From the NCBI GenBank assembly GCA_028023455.1, contig JAQFVV010006336.1, positions 1,626,224 to 1,690,223 on the forward strand: 64,000 nt of DNA, given 5' to 3'. The stretch is from Epiperipatus broadwayi. Lineage: Eukaryota > Onychophora > Udeonychophora > Euonychophora > Peripatidae. Below, piece after piece: positions 11,756 to 22,329 of the stretch (its first letter is position 1; the number at the start of each line of letters is the position of its first letter). A program made the position numbers and the translations under genes. The notes under the pieces were generated by a model. It saw only the letters and a program-made list of their open reading frames with translations. It did no database searches and was not told the DNA's origin.

Positions 11756-12023
11756 GAATGGGGAGTCTGAGAAGGTTCAATTTTGTCCTTAGAGTTATTG
11801 ATTAGAAGATTAGTGATGGGGGTGTATGAAAGCTAATTTTAAATTTATTGGCCAAAACCTTGATTAATTGATAGGAGATTTTAGGTATGTGGGGAAGAGT
11901 AATATATGGAAGTTTAATATTGTTTTTATTGTCAGTGATTTTCCTATAAAATTGTTTGATTTTATTGTTAATAGTGTTGAGTTTATAGCTGCTTGTAGTA
12001 GGTCTTTGGTGTAAAGATGTATA

Positions 12024-12458
12024 TTATTTTTCTATCTGCCTCAAACTTGCACAGCTGCATATTTCTATATAAAAATGCTTGCAGGCCTGCCAATTTGTGA
12101 GAGTTGGAGAGTTGGAGTGTGGGTGTATAAAGCCTCGGATTTCAAAGGGCCCTATTATCATTGAATAATTTATACCTCTCTCATCGCGTGTTAACCTAAG
12201 GTCAAGGTAATTTAGACATTGGAATGCGTCTTCTGTTGTGGAATTGATAGTTAGATTAGTATTATGTGTTAACTCTTGTGTAATACTATTTATAGTGTGC
12301 TGGTTGGCTAAAATAAATATATCATCTATGTACCACATGTATATAGTGTGAGGGCTGTCAGCTTGATATTTGGACACGATTAGTCTTTTGTAGTGATTAA
12401 GGAAAATGCTGGTTATGATTCCACTGAGGGGGAGGCCCATAGGCCAACCATTTTTCAT
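12024..12458 (-). pseudogene. PLE reverse transcriptase palm/thumb
   Basis: A 144-codon open frame. GWPMGLPLSGII at residues 4-15 corresponds to RT motif B, and YIDD at residues 43-46 is the catalytic motif C, both Asp intact. CLNYLDLRL near residues 85-93 matches the PLE pattern after motif C where a beta-strand LPFLDL-like motif is expected. Motif A with its catalytic Asp lies upstream in another frame (Asp codon 12625-12627). All catalytic residues are therefore still visible, but the frame is broken between A and B, so the protein cannot be made as one chain. Confidence 0.82.
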
Positions 12459-12927
12459 ATTGTACCAAACGTGCTCAAATGTTGTATATATATATATGTT
12501 TATCCATCCATGTTAAAAATGTAATGATGAAATTAATGCATTCAGCTGACATCGTGTTGGTAAGTTCTTGTTGGATGATTTGAATAGATTGTTTTCTGTC
12601 CACCGATCCGTATAATTCTTTGACGTCAAGGGTAGTCATATAGAAGTTGTTTTCGATCGTGGTTTTGATTTTTCCACAACTTGAAAGGACGAATTAACAG
12701 AATAATTTCCAAAGCCCAAGCTGTCTATTAATAGTTGATTAAATTTTGTGGTTTGAAAATAATGGACTCCCCAAAATCCATCATTAAACGAATGTTCACA
12801 GGCTTATGGAGTTTAATGTTGGAAATATTCTTGGAGCTTTAGTGGAGGAAGGATAAACTCGTAGTATTCCGAATTGAAATGCCTTTGTTTTTATGAGGAC
12901 GGAGAATGGATGAAACAAATTTATGGG

Positions 12928-13311
12928 TTAAGTTATTGTTGAATTGTGAACAGGAGTGAGTTGTAGATTTGTAATTTGTTCATTTATTTTCCTCTTATAC
13001 TCCTGAGAATTTAAAAGCACAAATCTATTGCCCTTATCTTCTTTAAGGCAAATTAAATTATTGCGATCAAGAAACTGTTTCGTAATTTTGATGTCGCTAT
13101 TCCAGCTATTATCTTTTATATGTAACTGTTTTTGTTTAATAGATTTAGCTATATTTGTTATAATGCTATCTCTATGCAGATTATTAATTAAATTTGCTTC
13201 GACATCAGCGATTAGCTCTAATTTGGGTTGTTTCCATTGTCCTCCTACAAATCTAGGTCCAAGGGATAGAACCCTTGCTATCCTATCAGGTGGGGTAAGG
13301 CCAGTTCTCAA
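12928..13311 (-). pseudogene. PLE protein, N-terminal region before the RT core
   Basis: A 127-codon open frame. Near its start are RIARVLSLGPRFV and later a NLICLKEDKGNRFVLLN stretch. In PLE proteins a conserved LSLGPKF-like motif lies N-terminal to the RT fingers, and a KxDKGxxxVLL motif starts the RT-like core, so order and spacing fit. The frame is lost after residue 127, and homologous sequence continues downstream in another frame (TKAPRIFPTLKLHKPVN at about 12840-12785), where the K-x-H-K-P motif of the PLE RT is seen. No host function should be assigned. Confidence 0.78.
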
Positions 13312-15739
13312 TAAAGTTATACTCCAATTTATTTAAAAGTAACAGATGCTGCCTCACTGTATTAAATTCATACCCTCATGACATAGCTATATCATTTTGT
13401 ATTACTGACAATTTACCCAATGCAATATAATGAAATATTTTTTTTTTTAATTCAGCAGAACAAAATTAGTAAAACCCATCTATTTTGGTTTTTGCTACAG
13501 AAAAGGGCTTTTTTTTCAGGTTAGTGTAGTAAAATAAAAATAATTGACTCTTCGTGTATTAATCAACCTCTACTAATGACAGAGTTGAATTCGGATCAAG
13601 ATATTTTTATCTTGAATTTATTAATTGGTCACTGTAAAAAATCATGCAGAATATATGTGCATCAAAAAGCAAATTTTCAAAAGGTATTTAATTTCCAGGT
13701 ATATAAATATATGTTGCAAAATTTGTGATTGCTTAAACACACTGTTAAATGATATATAATTGTTCTATGTATGCTGCAAAAAAAATAAAAATGATAAATT
13801 CAAAGCTTTTTGTTCTAATAAAAATGTTGCTTTATAAAGAATATTCCATATTTATTGACAATTTATAGAATTCAAGACTATCTTTGCTAAAAATTACTAT
13901 AAGTTTTGAAAATGACAATGCCATAGATATAATTTATTTAATTAAATAAAATTCCTAAATATAGTGGTCTATTTATCAATTGAAATAATGATGCTTTTAT
14001 TTTTTTTATGTTACTTTAAATTATTGCAGTACACTCTTCTACAGAGGTTTTGTTATTGATGTATATATGTAAAATGTAAATAACTATATGTTCATGACTG
14101 TTTACTTCTACTTTTCTAAAAAATTTAAAAAAAAAAAAAATCTAGATAAATTCAATTTTTAAATAAAAGTGATTCAAAAAAATAAAAAGCTATAAGAGAG
14201 TTTTACTGATAAACAGGAAATTTATCCTGGCATTATAATCGATAAAATACAAAACAATCAATGAGACTTTTATTCTTTCTTTCTTTATTTTTTAAAAAGG
14301 TCAAATACTGATTTTAGTAACTTTATGAAGTTGCTATTTTCATTTATTCAATAAAATCTTTTGTATTTACATATAAAAGATTTTTTTTCACTTTAGTAAT
14401 ACTATAAGGCATTTAATATTATTTTACAAGTTTGAACATATTCAGATTAATATATGTAAGATTAAGCTAAATTTTATAAAAATTAAAAAAAAATAATCAT
14501 CATATATAGAGGATTTTTTTTGTCGTTTCATTTATATATTTATTTAATTTTTGCAGAGATTATTTCTACAATATTCAAATATAATGCAGACAGTATTAAG
14601 AATTTATTCTAATTTTATACTTATCTAAATATTAATTTACTAAATATGCTAAGTAATCCAGATTTATTAAATTATTTATTTTTGTCTTATGCAGACAATG
14701 AATTTTATATTATTTGTTCATATATTTATTGAATTACAGACATGTACAACATCATAATTTAGTTCCAAAAAATTTGATAACTTTAAAATATTGTCAATAT
14801 TATAAAATGGTGCTTAAATTTTCATGATTATTAAATTTAATTTTAATATAAATTATAATTTACTTTAATAATATTTTTATTTAGTCTTGAATACACATGC
14901 AGTAACAAAAGTAAAATAAGAGCAGTAAATAAATTAATATACCACACATTTAAAAATAATATTAAACACAATCTTATTTAATTAAAGTTAGGAATATAAA
15001 ATAGCATCACTGAATCAACTCATATGCAATTTGCAGCAGAAAATTTTGACAAGTTTTTAAAAACAGATTATCATAAAGAAAAAAAAGGAGAGATGTAATG
15101 CATCAGTAACATTTACATGATTATTACTATTACAGTTTATAAAAACATAGCACTATATAAAATAAATATCTCATTTACCTTTATAAAGTGAATAAAAATA
15201 AGGAAATAGAAACATCTAATATAATATTAAATTAATCATTATTCATTATATTTAATACATGTCAAAGTTTTCAGCAACTGTGTGCTTCAAAAATATAGTA
15301 ATTAATGACAAGTATTTAAACTTTTATTAAGATTCTCATTTTTTAAATTTAAAACCAGGACATTTGTAATAGCTCAAATTAACATGGATATAATCATTGT
15401 CATAAAACATAAATTGAAAAAAAAAAACATTACAAAATGTGCTTTTTTGTCTTTTAATGAAGGAATAAATAAAATAATTAAGTGTAGCATTAGAATATAA
15501 TGGTTTTAATTTTAAAAAAGGTACAAAAATTACTTATAGTTTCCTAAACTGTACTGATTACATTTCACAACTAACTAGGACTAATGACCAGAAAACCAGT
15601 AAAGCACTGATAAAATTAGTATGTACAATCACCTTATCTTTTAAAAGCATTTAAAGATTTAGTAGACTTTTATTCATTTAAATTTATTAAAAGAATAACT
15701 GTTACAGAAGTAATCAGGTTGAATAGGTAGAAATTCATT
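13312..15739. other. AT-rich non-coding stretch
   Basis: No recognisable gene or repeat. Homopolymer A/T runs only. Sequence just above 13311 may be the 5' leader of the PLE, but nothing marks its border. Confidence 0.5.
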
Positions 15740-15958
15740 ATACCATCAAACATCACATGATCATCATTCTTTATGATAAGATATAGATGCAGGATTCTCG
15801 GATCCAAGAATTCTCACTGATGAAATTCACAAGCTAGAAACGAGTCTGGAGATATTGGATGAGTAGGCACTAGATAGAGATTTTATGCACAAACCTTCCT
15901 GCATCAATTGATTATTCTGGCTTGCACTGAGTGGCACTACTATATGGAGAATTTTACT
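15740..15958 (+). mobile_element. Hammerhead-bearing repeat, copy B
   Basis: The part from about 15779 is a plus-strand copy containing GGATCCAAGAATTCTCA, the core CTGATGA (15817-15823), GAAA, and GTC (cleavage expected after 15846). It ends with the TATGGAGAATTTTAC terminal block. The preceding 15740-15778 (ACATCACATGATCATCATT, then CTTTATGATAAG) is the same family's GATCATGTGATG block in the opposite orientation, so the locus is a head-to-head join. The outer stem I pair ATCCAA/TTGGAT is intact. The inner stem is weakened by a C.A mismatch, and stem II is poorly paired. Confidence 0.6.
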
Positions 15959-16218
15959 TCTGTAGAAATTCTTTAAATGTATCTTGTTCACTTTTATTGA
16001 TTTAGGTTAAATAAGCATTCCAATCCAATAATTTAGTTTTGTTCAATAGGTTAACTTTTCAGCTCTCATATGAAATTTAAAATTAGTATTTAAAACATTT
16101 GATTAGTAATAAAAAAGTAATTTCTATATAATTGAGCTTTATAAATACATAAGTTTATAGTAAAAAAAGATTAAAGCACAATATCACATGAGCACAATTT
16201 CTTATGCTTATTCATAAC

Positions 16219-16306
16219 TGTTATTAAAACAGGCAAAATTCTTCATACATTACTCTGGCTTGTACTGAGTGGGACTACTGTATGGAGAGTTTTGCCTGTT
16301 TTAAAG
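16219..16306 (+). mobile_element. Fold-back fragment of the hammerhead repeat
   Basis: The end block of the repeat (TTACTCTGGCTTGTACTGAG... then TGTATGGAGAGTTTTGCC) is flanked on its left by the same terminal bases inverted (GGCAAAATTCTTCATACA). The result is an imperfect hairpin with arms of over 20 bp, of the form AAAACAGGCAAAA...TTTTGCCTGTTTT. It has no ribozyme. It may be a solo end with an inverted duplication, arising like the head-to-head joins elsewhere in the family. Confidence 0.5.
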
Positions 16307-16309
16307 CAC

Positions 16310-17470
16310 TATATACAAAATAGTTTGAAAAATCATTTGTGGTTTGTCAGAGTTACATTCAAATTATAAAAGAAATGCAAGATATTAAACATTACCTCTA
16401 TAATGTGTGTGTGTCATACCTACATATATATCATTATTTTACAATCATCAATATTTTGATACAGTTAGCAAACTTATAAACTGTAAATCAAAATTAATTT
16501 CACTATTTATTTAATGATAGAGCATATTCTTTAATAAAAGTTTTATGTAAGCATAAGTGGGCTTAATTGAGAAATTTAATAATAATAGCTCATTAGCACA
16601 ATGACTGAGTATTTTAGAAATCTGAAAAACTAAACTAATAAAAGAAAATCCCTATATCCGCTGTTAAGAATAAAAAAAAATGTGTGAACATTTACTTATC
16701 ATATAAATCAAATGCTTCATATTTTTATATTAAAAATATAAATATGTTGTTATCTAATATACATTAGTAATTTTCTTTCATATTGTAATGATTGTAAAGC
16801 ATAAATGGCAACAGATAATTTATCTGCTTTATTTAAACTGGAGTGGAAGACAACATCAAAATTGTAGTCCTACAAGCCAACTCAGTATATTTGTTATGAT
16901 GAAAAAATGAAGCTGTTGTGACAAAGCTCAAGCATTTTATCTCCAGCTAGAGAATATAAAACAAACACCCTTTAAAAAATCAACATTACAGATCAACCTC
17001 TTTATTCACTTAAAAAAGTACAATCAATAATTAAAACTACCAATCAAAAGAAAGAATTCTCAATATGATTATATACTGTGCTTAATAGATTGACTACAAT
17101 GACAAGTTTAACTTTTAAAACCTAACTTAAAATTAATAAACATATCAATAATAATAAATTTATGTTTTGCTTCAACAGTCTATTGCTTTTTTATAAAAGC
17201 CTATTATATAATCAATAAAAATAATACCTAATCTGTTGAAATACAATAGAATTATTAAAAATTACCAAGAAACCAAAACCACGTATTTTGATGAAACTAA
17301 CATGAAGGTTACAAAAACAACAAATCTTTTCACCTTCTACTTGCTCTTTTTGATCAATGAACATGGCCACATAATTGAATGCACTTATAAATGAGCACAA
17401 GAATTTTATACCTTGCAAAATATTTTGAAGATTATGTGATAACATCATAAAAAACAAGAAACATCATGAA
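16310..17470. other. AT-rich non-coding stretch
   Basis: Nothing recognised. An 81-codon frame on the minus strand (17212-17457) has no family signature and sits in ordinary AT-rich sequence. Confidence 0.45.
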
Positions 17471-17474
17471 AAAA

Positions 17475-17575
17475 ATTTTTTTTTCCTCTTGTGTCATAGC
17501 ATCAGCCAGGAAGCAAACCCACTAACCCAGGACAACTGCTTGTAAAGCAGTCATTGCCGACCTCTCAACCACAAA
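17475..17575 (-). mobile_element. tRNA-derived SINE-like unit or tRNA pseudogene with A-rich tail
   Basis: On the minus strand GTGGTTGAGAGGTCGGCAAT resembles an A-box region. It is followed by an anticodon arm with perfect 5-bp stem ACTGC/GCAGT and loop TTTACAA (plus coordinates 17535-17551), then TGTCCTGGG, and then GGGTTTGCTTCC in the B-box position. The anticodon position would read TAC (Val-like), but the T-arm is degenerate and an A-run follows CACAAGAGG directly. The A-tail and decayed arms point to a SINE head or retroposed tRNA, not a working tRNA gene. Confidence 0.6.
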
Positions 17576-17599
17576 TTTTTGCTAAAACAAGAAATATTT

Positions 17600-19914
17600 T
17601 GACCACAAAAAATGTATTTCTGCCTCTCACAGAATATAAAAACATACATTCATCAATCCCATTGATAGTTGAAAAGAAATACAGCCAATAACTGTAACTA
17701 CCAATTAAAATAGTCTATTTTTTTTACAATATATATATATATATATATTCCTATTCATTTTAAAATAAAAGCTGCTATATTAGTTCTACTATTTTGTTTC
17801 ATATTTCCTATTTATGTTATAAAGATCTAAACAAAAAAATTATAAAATCTCCATTTTTTTCATTCTTTTTGCCTCTGATTTTTTCTTCTCTTAATACAAT
17901 TTATTCTTACTCTTTTTCAACATTCTAACTCTCATCAGAGTGATAAACTAGAAAAACAAAATTTTTAAGATTTTAAATGTTGTTCACATAACACCATGAT
18001 ATCCTTCATATATTTGGGGCACAAAATTGTAAAATCATCTAAATTTATTTTATTGTAAATAGTATGCATTCTTACATTTTTTTATTAACACAATAGAATT
18101 TTATTTCACTGAATTCATCTGTATTGCATTCATTTACTATGGTATATTATTAAAAGAATAACTAATGAAAATTTTCTAAACCAAAATCAATTGAACAAAA
18201 TATATTCCTTAATTTAAAAAAGAAAGTCAGTAAATGTCATCAAATCAGTAAAAATTTTGATGCCATTATTAAAATTATATTTGGGGCAATAAAATGTATT
18301 GAATAAGATTACTAATAATAGAAATGACATTTTGTTCATATTACTATAATAATGATTCAAATTAATAATGTTCTTAGCATACTCATAACAAAAATAAATA
18401 AATAAGTTAATACCATTGAAGGTGCAATAAAAACAAAATCACCACAAGTAAGCATAATAAATACTACAACCAGAATTAATTAAAACACAACCCTAATCTT
18501 AATTAAGAATGATAAGACAAAATTAACAAAATAAAATAATAGAAAAAATATAAACTTTTACATTAGAAATAATAATAATTTCTAGAAATATAGTAGAACA
18601 ATAGATAGATGACTTCATTGAATTATTCCCAGTCCTATCGATGAATGTTTATGTTTACAATTTTCGTTACATATGATGAATTAAATTTGGAGTAATATAT
18701 AAAGTGACATGTTTAATCATGTGAGACAGTTCTATACAGCAACAAAGTAGACTTTATTTTGTTTTTCTAGCACTTTTAAAATCCTCAGTGACAGATCAAC
18801 TATTCCATGTCTGAAGTTCAACATCACATGATCTTCGAAACAATGAAACATCCAATTGTTTTATACTTCATATTATATAAAAATTATTCCAGTGCTTAGT
18901 TTTGTTACATTTATTATTAAGAAAATCTAACTATATATATATTAAAATCTTAAATATTAAAATGTTATATATATAAATCAAATGTCAAAACATTTAATAT
19001 TTACATATTAAAAATATAAATTCTAAAAGTAAATTTAAATTTAGAGATCTAAAAAAATTAGATGAATTATTCGAATAATAGTTTTATATATATATTTAAA
19101 ACAATAATATGTAGACATCTAAATAACTAAAATCTTAACTCAGTGAACAATAACCAGACAATGAACAATAATCAAACAATGAAAAATGAAAAACAAAACA
19201 ATAAAATAATCTTCTAAAAGGCCCATTTTTAAACAAAAAGATTTTAAATAGTTTTTTAAATAAATATAGTTTTAATGTTAAATTAGAGAATAACTCGAAT
19301 AAACAATAGTTTAAGATATAAAAGGTTTTTATAAATATATTAAAAAAAAAAAAACAACGTGTTATGTTTCCATTCCATTATCAAGTGGTTATATTTTTTA
19401 CACCGATATCTACTGTAACAAATGAAAAAAAAAAACAATATAAAAGAAAAATGATGTTATTTACTTTGATATAAATAACAAGTGAGTATAGACTGCAAAA
19501 GAGAGAGAGAAAAAAAATCAAATAAATATATGTATTTTATACCCACGGTTTTAACTATTTTTGAAGATTAGATTTTCTTCCACGATAATTAAAGTGTAAT
19601 GATAATACAATATCTTATACATAGTAATTGTATTATATAGGAGTATTAGGGGTGTGTTTAATATGACAAATTTAATATTAAGTAGGAGATAATATTCAGA
19701 GCTTTATTGATCAAGAAATAGAATATTGTAGTCAATTACTTACAGTTTTTATATATATACATTGTTCTCTAGATTAAAAGGAAATTCTTAATCCATATCA
19801 AGATCTGGAAAATGTTTATCAATTGCATTTGATAAATGTTCTTATAGTGATAACATAATTCAAGTTTATCTGTTTCATTGGATTTGTGACAATAATAAGA
19901 ATATTGAACTAGTA
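17600..19914. other. AT-rich non-coding stretch
   Basis: No gene. An isolated AACATCACATGATCTTC at about 18821-18837 matches the GATCATGTGATG block of the hammerhead repeat and may be a very short relic of it. Confidence 0.4.
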
Positions 19915-20376
19915 GCAAAGTCTCCATATAATAATGCATCCAATGCAAAACATACTAATCAATGGATTCTAGAAGGTTTGTGCATTACATCTCTAAATAG
20001 TGCATACTCTTTCAATATTGACAAAATAGGTTCTAGTTTTTGGCTTGCATCAGTGAAGAACATTGAATCTAAGAGCACTGCATCTAGATCTTTGGATCTA
20101 ATGCAATCTCCCAACAACAATGTTTTACCTATTTAGATAACTTAAAGCTATAAGCCTTCAAACAGTGTTTTCAATTCAAATTAATTCTCTTGTATAGTCA
20201 TAGAGACCTGAACCCAGTTCACTATCTATACATTTCGATGTCTGTTTTTTTTAATAATCACAGTCATCTTCATCCTATGGGCAGCCTTGGTAGAAAGCCA
20301 ACAAAATATCACATGATCACCATTTCCTTTGCTTATACAAACAATTAAAACAGTACACTCTCCATATAGTAGTACC
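19915..20376 (-). mobile_element. Hammerhead-bearing repeat, copy E
   Basis: A nearly complete unit on the minus strand. Terminal CTCCATATARTARTGC-type blocks occur at both ends in the same orientation (about 19915-19942 and 20353-20376), so it has short diverged terminal direct repeats like copy A. Inside are the GATCATGTGATA block, a B-box-like GGGTTCAGGTCTC, GCATTAGATCCAAAGATCTAG, and the ribozyme region (20012-20079). The ribozyme is damaged: CTGATGC in place of CTGATGA and AAAA for GAAA. Yet stem I outer has changed on both sides (ATTCAA/TTGAA) and still pairs. It joins head-to-head with the next copy. Confidence 0.6.
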
Positions 20377-20588
20377 ACATAAATATGTTAAATGTGAATG
20401 CTGGAGAATTGCATTATATCCAAACATCTAGATTAGTGCTTTCAGATCCATCATACCTCACTGAGGAAAGCCACAAGTTAACTAATCTGGAAATACTGAA
20501 TAGGCATGAATTATATAATAATTTCATGCACAAACCTTCTAGCATGCATCGATTATTATGGCTTGCACTAAATGACACTATTGTATAA
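20377..20588 (+). mobile_element. Hammerhead-bearing repeat, copy E2 (5' truncated)
   Basis: Plus-strand partial copy: GCATTATATCC, AGTGCTTTCAGATCC, CCTCACTGAGGAAAGCCACAAG, then CTAATCTGG, CATGCACAAACCTTCTAGCA and a decayed terminal block CACTATTGTATA. The catalytic core is mutated (CTGAGGA, GAAA lost), so it is not expected to cleave. It directly abuts copy E in the opposite orientation. Confidence 0.55.
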
Positions 20589-20589
20589 A

Positions 20590-22140
20590 AAAATTACTAC
20601 TATTTTACTAGTTTGTGTAAGCATAGGAAGCAGTGGTGATATGACAATTACTGAAGAGTTCTTAGAAATTATTCAAATTCTGGGGCTATTACCAGCGATT
20701 AATTTTTAATCAAACATTCAGAACAGTTAGACAAAATGTATCCAGACATTCCAAAATTGCAATTTTTCCACTGCATTATTTATCAGCAGAGTCTGTGCTC
20801 TAAGATCACGAAAATGAGCAGCATACTCAAGTCTAGATTAAATACTATTAACTTCATTCGTTTTCAACATCTCATCACTGTATGTATAACTTTTTAAAGA
20901 ATTGAAAAATCAGTTTCAATGGCTTAATTTATTAAACAAAGATGCATAGTTGTCTTACCACAGGGTTTAAAAATTTATTTTACTGCTGATATAGAAGATA
21001 AAAAATTATTCCTAGACATATTGTATTTAATCAGACAACTGCATGATCTAGCATTCTTATCTGATATTACAGAAAATTTGTATGATTTAAACATTAAACT
21101 TCGATTAATATTACATATGTATGATGTAATTGCAAGTTTTAAATGCAAATTGCATATTTTAAAATTATTTAAAACAAAATAATTTGAATTACTTTCTTAT
21201 ATGTGAAAAGTTAAACAATAAGAATCAATGTTTACGTTTTCCTCAACATTCTTTCATCTAGAAAAGATTAAAAAAGGATTTTACAAATGATTTAAAGATT
21301 TTACAATGCAAAAAAAAATTTCCTTTTGCAGATCCTTTTTTAAAAATTTATTTGTATTCAAATAGAATTTATTGATAGCCAAACCGATTTTATTTTCAAA
21401 GAGAAATTCCAAAAAGCGATTATTACATATATATATTTATTTAGGTCAAAATCATCCCCAAGCAAATATTCTTTGTTATTTCAGAAGTACTTATTTAAAT
21501 TAACAATCATTCTTATATGTAAAAGAGAACAAAACATCCCAAAGATGAGATGATGCCAATCTTTCTGCAATAAGTGAAGAATTTTCTCAAGTGTCAGAAA
21601 AAAATAAAGAATTGCATTATAATTATTTAAAATTATAATAAATTATATTAATTTATCATTTTATTATGGATAATAAAAGTAAATTATAATAAAAATATTT
21701 ATTTTTCTGTGATAATAATCATTCTGTTATTTTATATTTCTTATAAAAACTTAGAATGAATTAAATTTTCATTATTAAATTTGCAGTTTATTTATACTTA
21801 TTCTTTCATTTCTCTTCAATTGTAACTAGTATAACATTTTTTAGTCCAAAACATACATATGGCTTAATTGAGAAGCACTTTTATGGGATTTAAATGTTGT
21901 TTGGTGAGTTATGTGTGTGTCACTATCAAAAATGTCAATATATATAACAAGAAAGACCATTCATGACATAGATAGTTAAAATGTCAATATATAAGATTAT
22001 CAATACAAAATGTTTATTGCTTAACTAAAATTTAGTAACCTGCCTGCAGCTATTTATATTTACAATTAAAATTTATTTTATAAATTTTATGTTATAAACT
22101 ATTCAATACCATCAAAAATGAAAGTTAATGAAGTGCATTA
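20590..22140. other. AT-rich non-coding stretch
   Basis: No recognisable coding or RNA feature. A short (TA)n-like run is present near 21430. Confidence 0.45.
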
Positions 22141-22164
22141 TGAAGTTTTCCTATACAAATCATA

Positions 22165-22325
22165 AAAAATAATATATATATATATAACAACTATGTATAT
22201 ATAATTATAGGTAAAGCAGATGGTTTTATACACTTATCATATACATGCCAACCTTTGATAAGGGCATAAACCATGTGCTGAAAACGTTATATATTCATAT
22301 AGTTGTTATATATGATATTTTTGTT
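22165..22325. repeat. Short inverted-repeat unit with degenerate hammerhead-like box
   Basis: TATATAACAACTATG on the left (about 22180) is mirrored by ATATAGTTGTTATATAT on the right (about 22297-22313). Between them lies TTTGATAAGGGCATAAACC followed by GTGCTGAAAACGTTA, which recalls a CTGATGA-stem-GAAACGTT layout of PLE hammerheads but with mutated boxes. Low confidence in any function. Confidence 0.32.
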
Positions 22326-22329
22326 ATTT

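Larger units (their letters stand above)
11327..13311 (-). mobile_element. Penelope-like element (PLE), near full-length but decayed
   Basis: Reading the minus strand downwards, this holds the conserved domains of an endonuclease-bearing PLE in order: an N-terminal region with LSLGPRF, a reverse transcriptase with motif A (TLDVKELYGSV), motif B-like (GWPMGLPLSG) and motif C (YIDDIF), a linker, and a C-terminal GIY-YIG endonuclease. About 2 kb in all, which is somewhat short for the family. At least two frameshifts separate the three open pieces, and a (TA)n-like run has grown between motifs A and B near 12487. The element ends in a stem-loop shared with the PLE fragment at 46.3-46.7 kb. PLEs use their own RT and site-nicking endonuclease for target-primed insertion. 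Confidence 0.85.

Noticed and set aside
17535-17551. A functional tRNA-Val gene
   Set aside because: The anticodon arm is perfect, but the T arm and acceptor stem do not pair and an A-run follows, so it is a SINE head or pseudogene.
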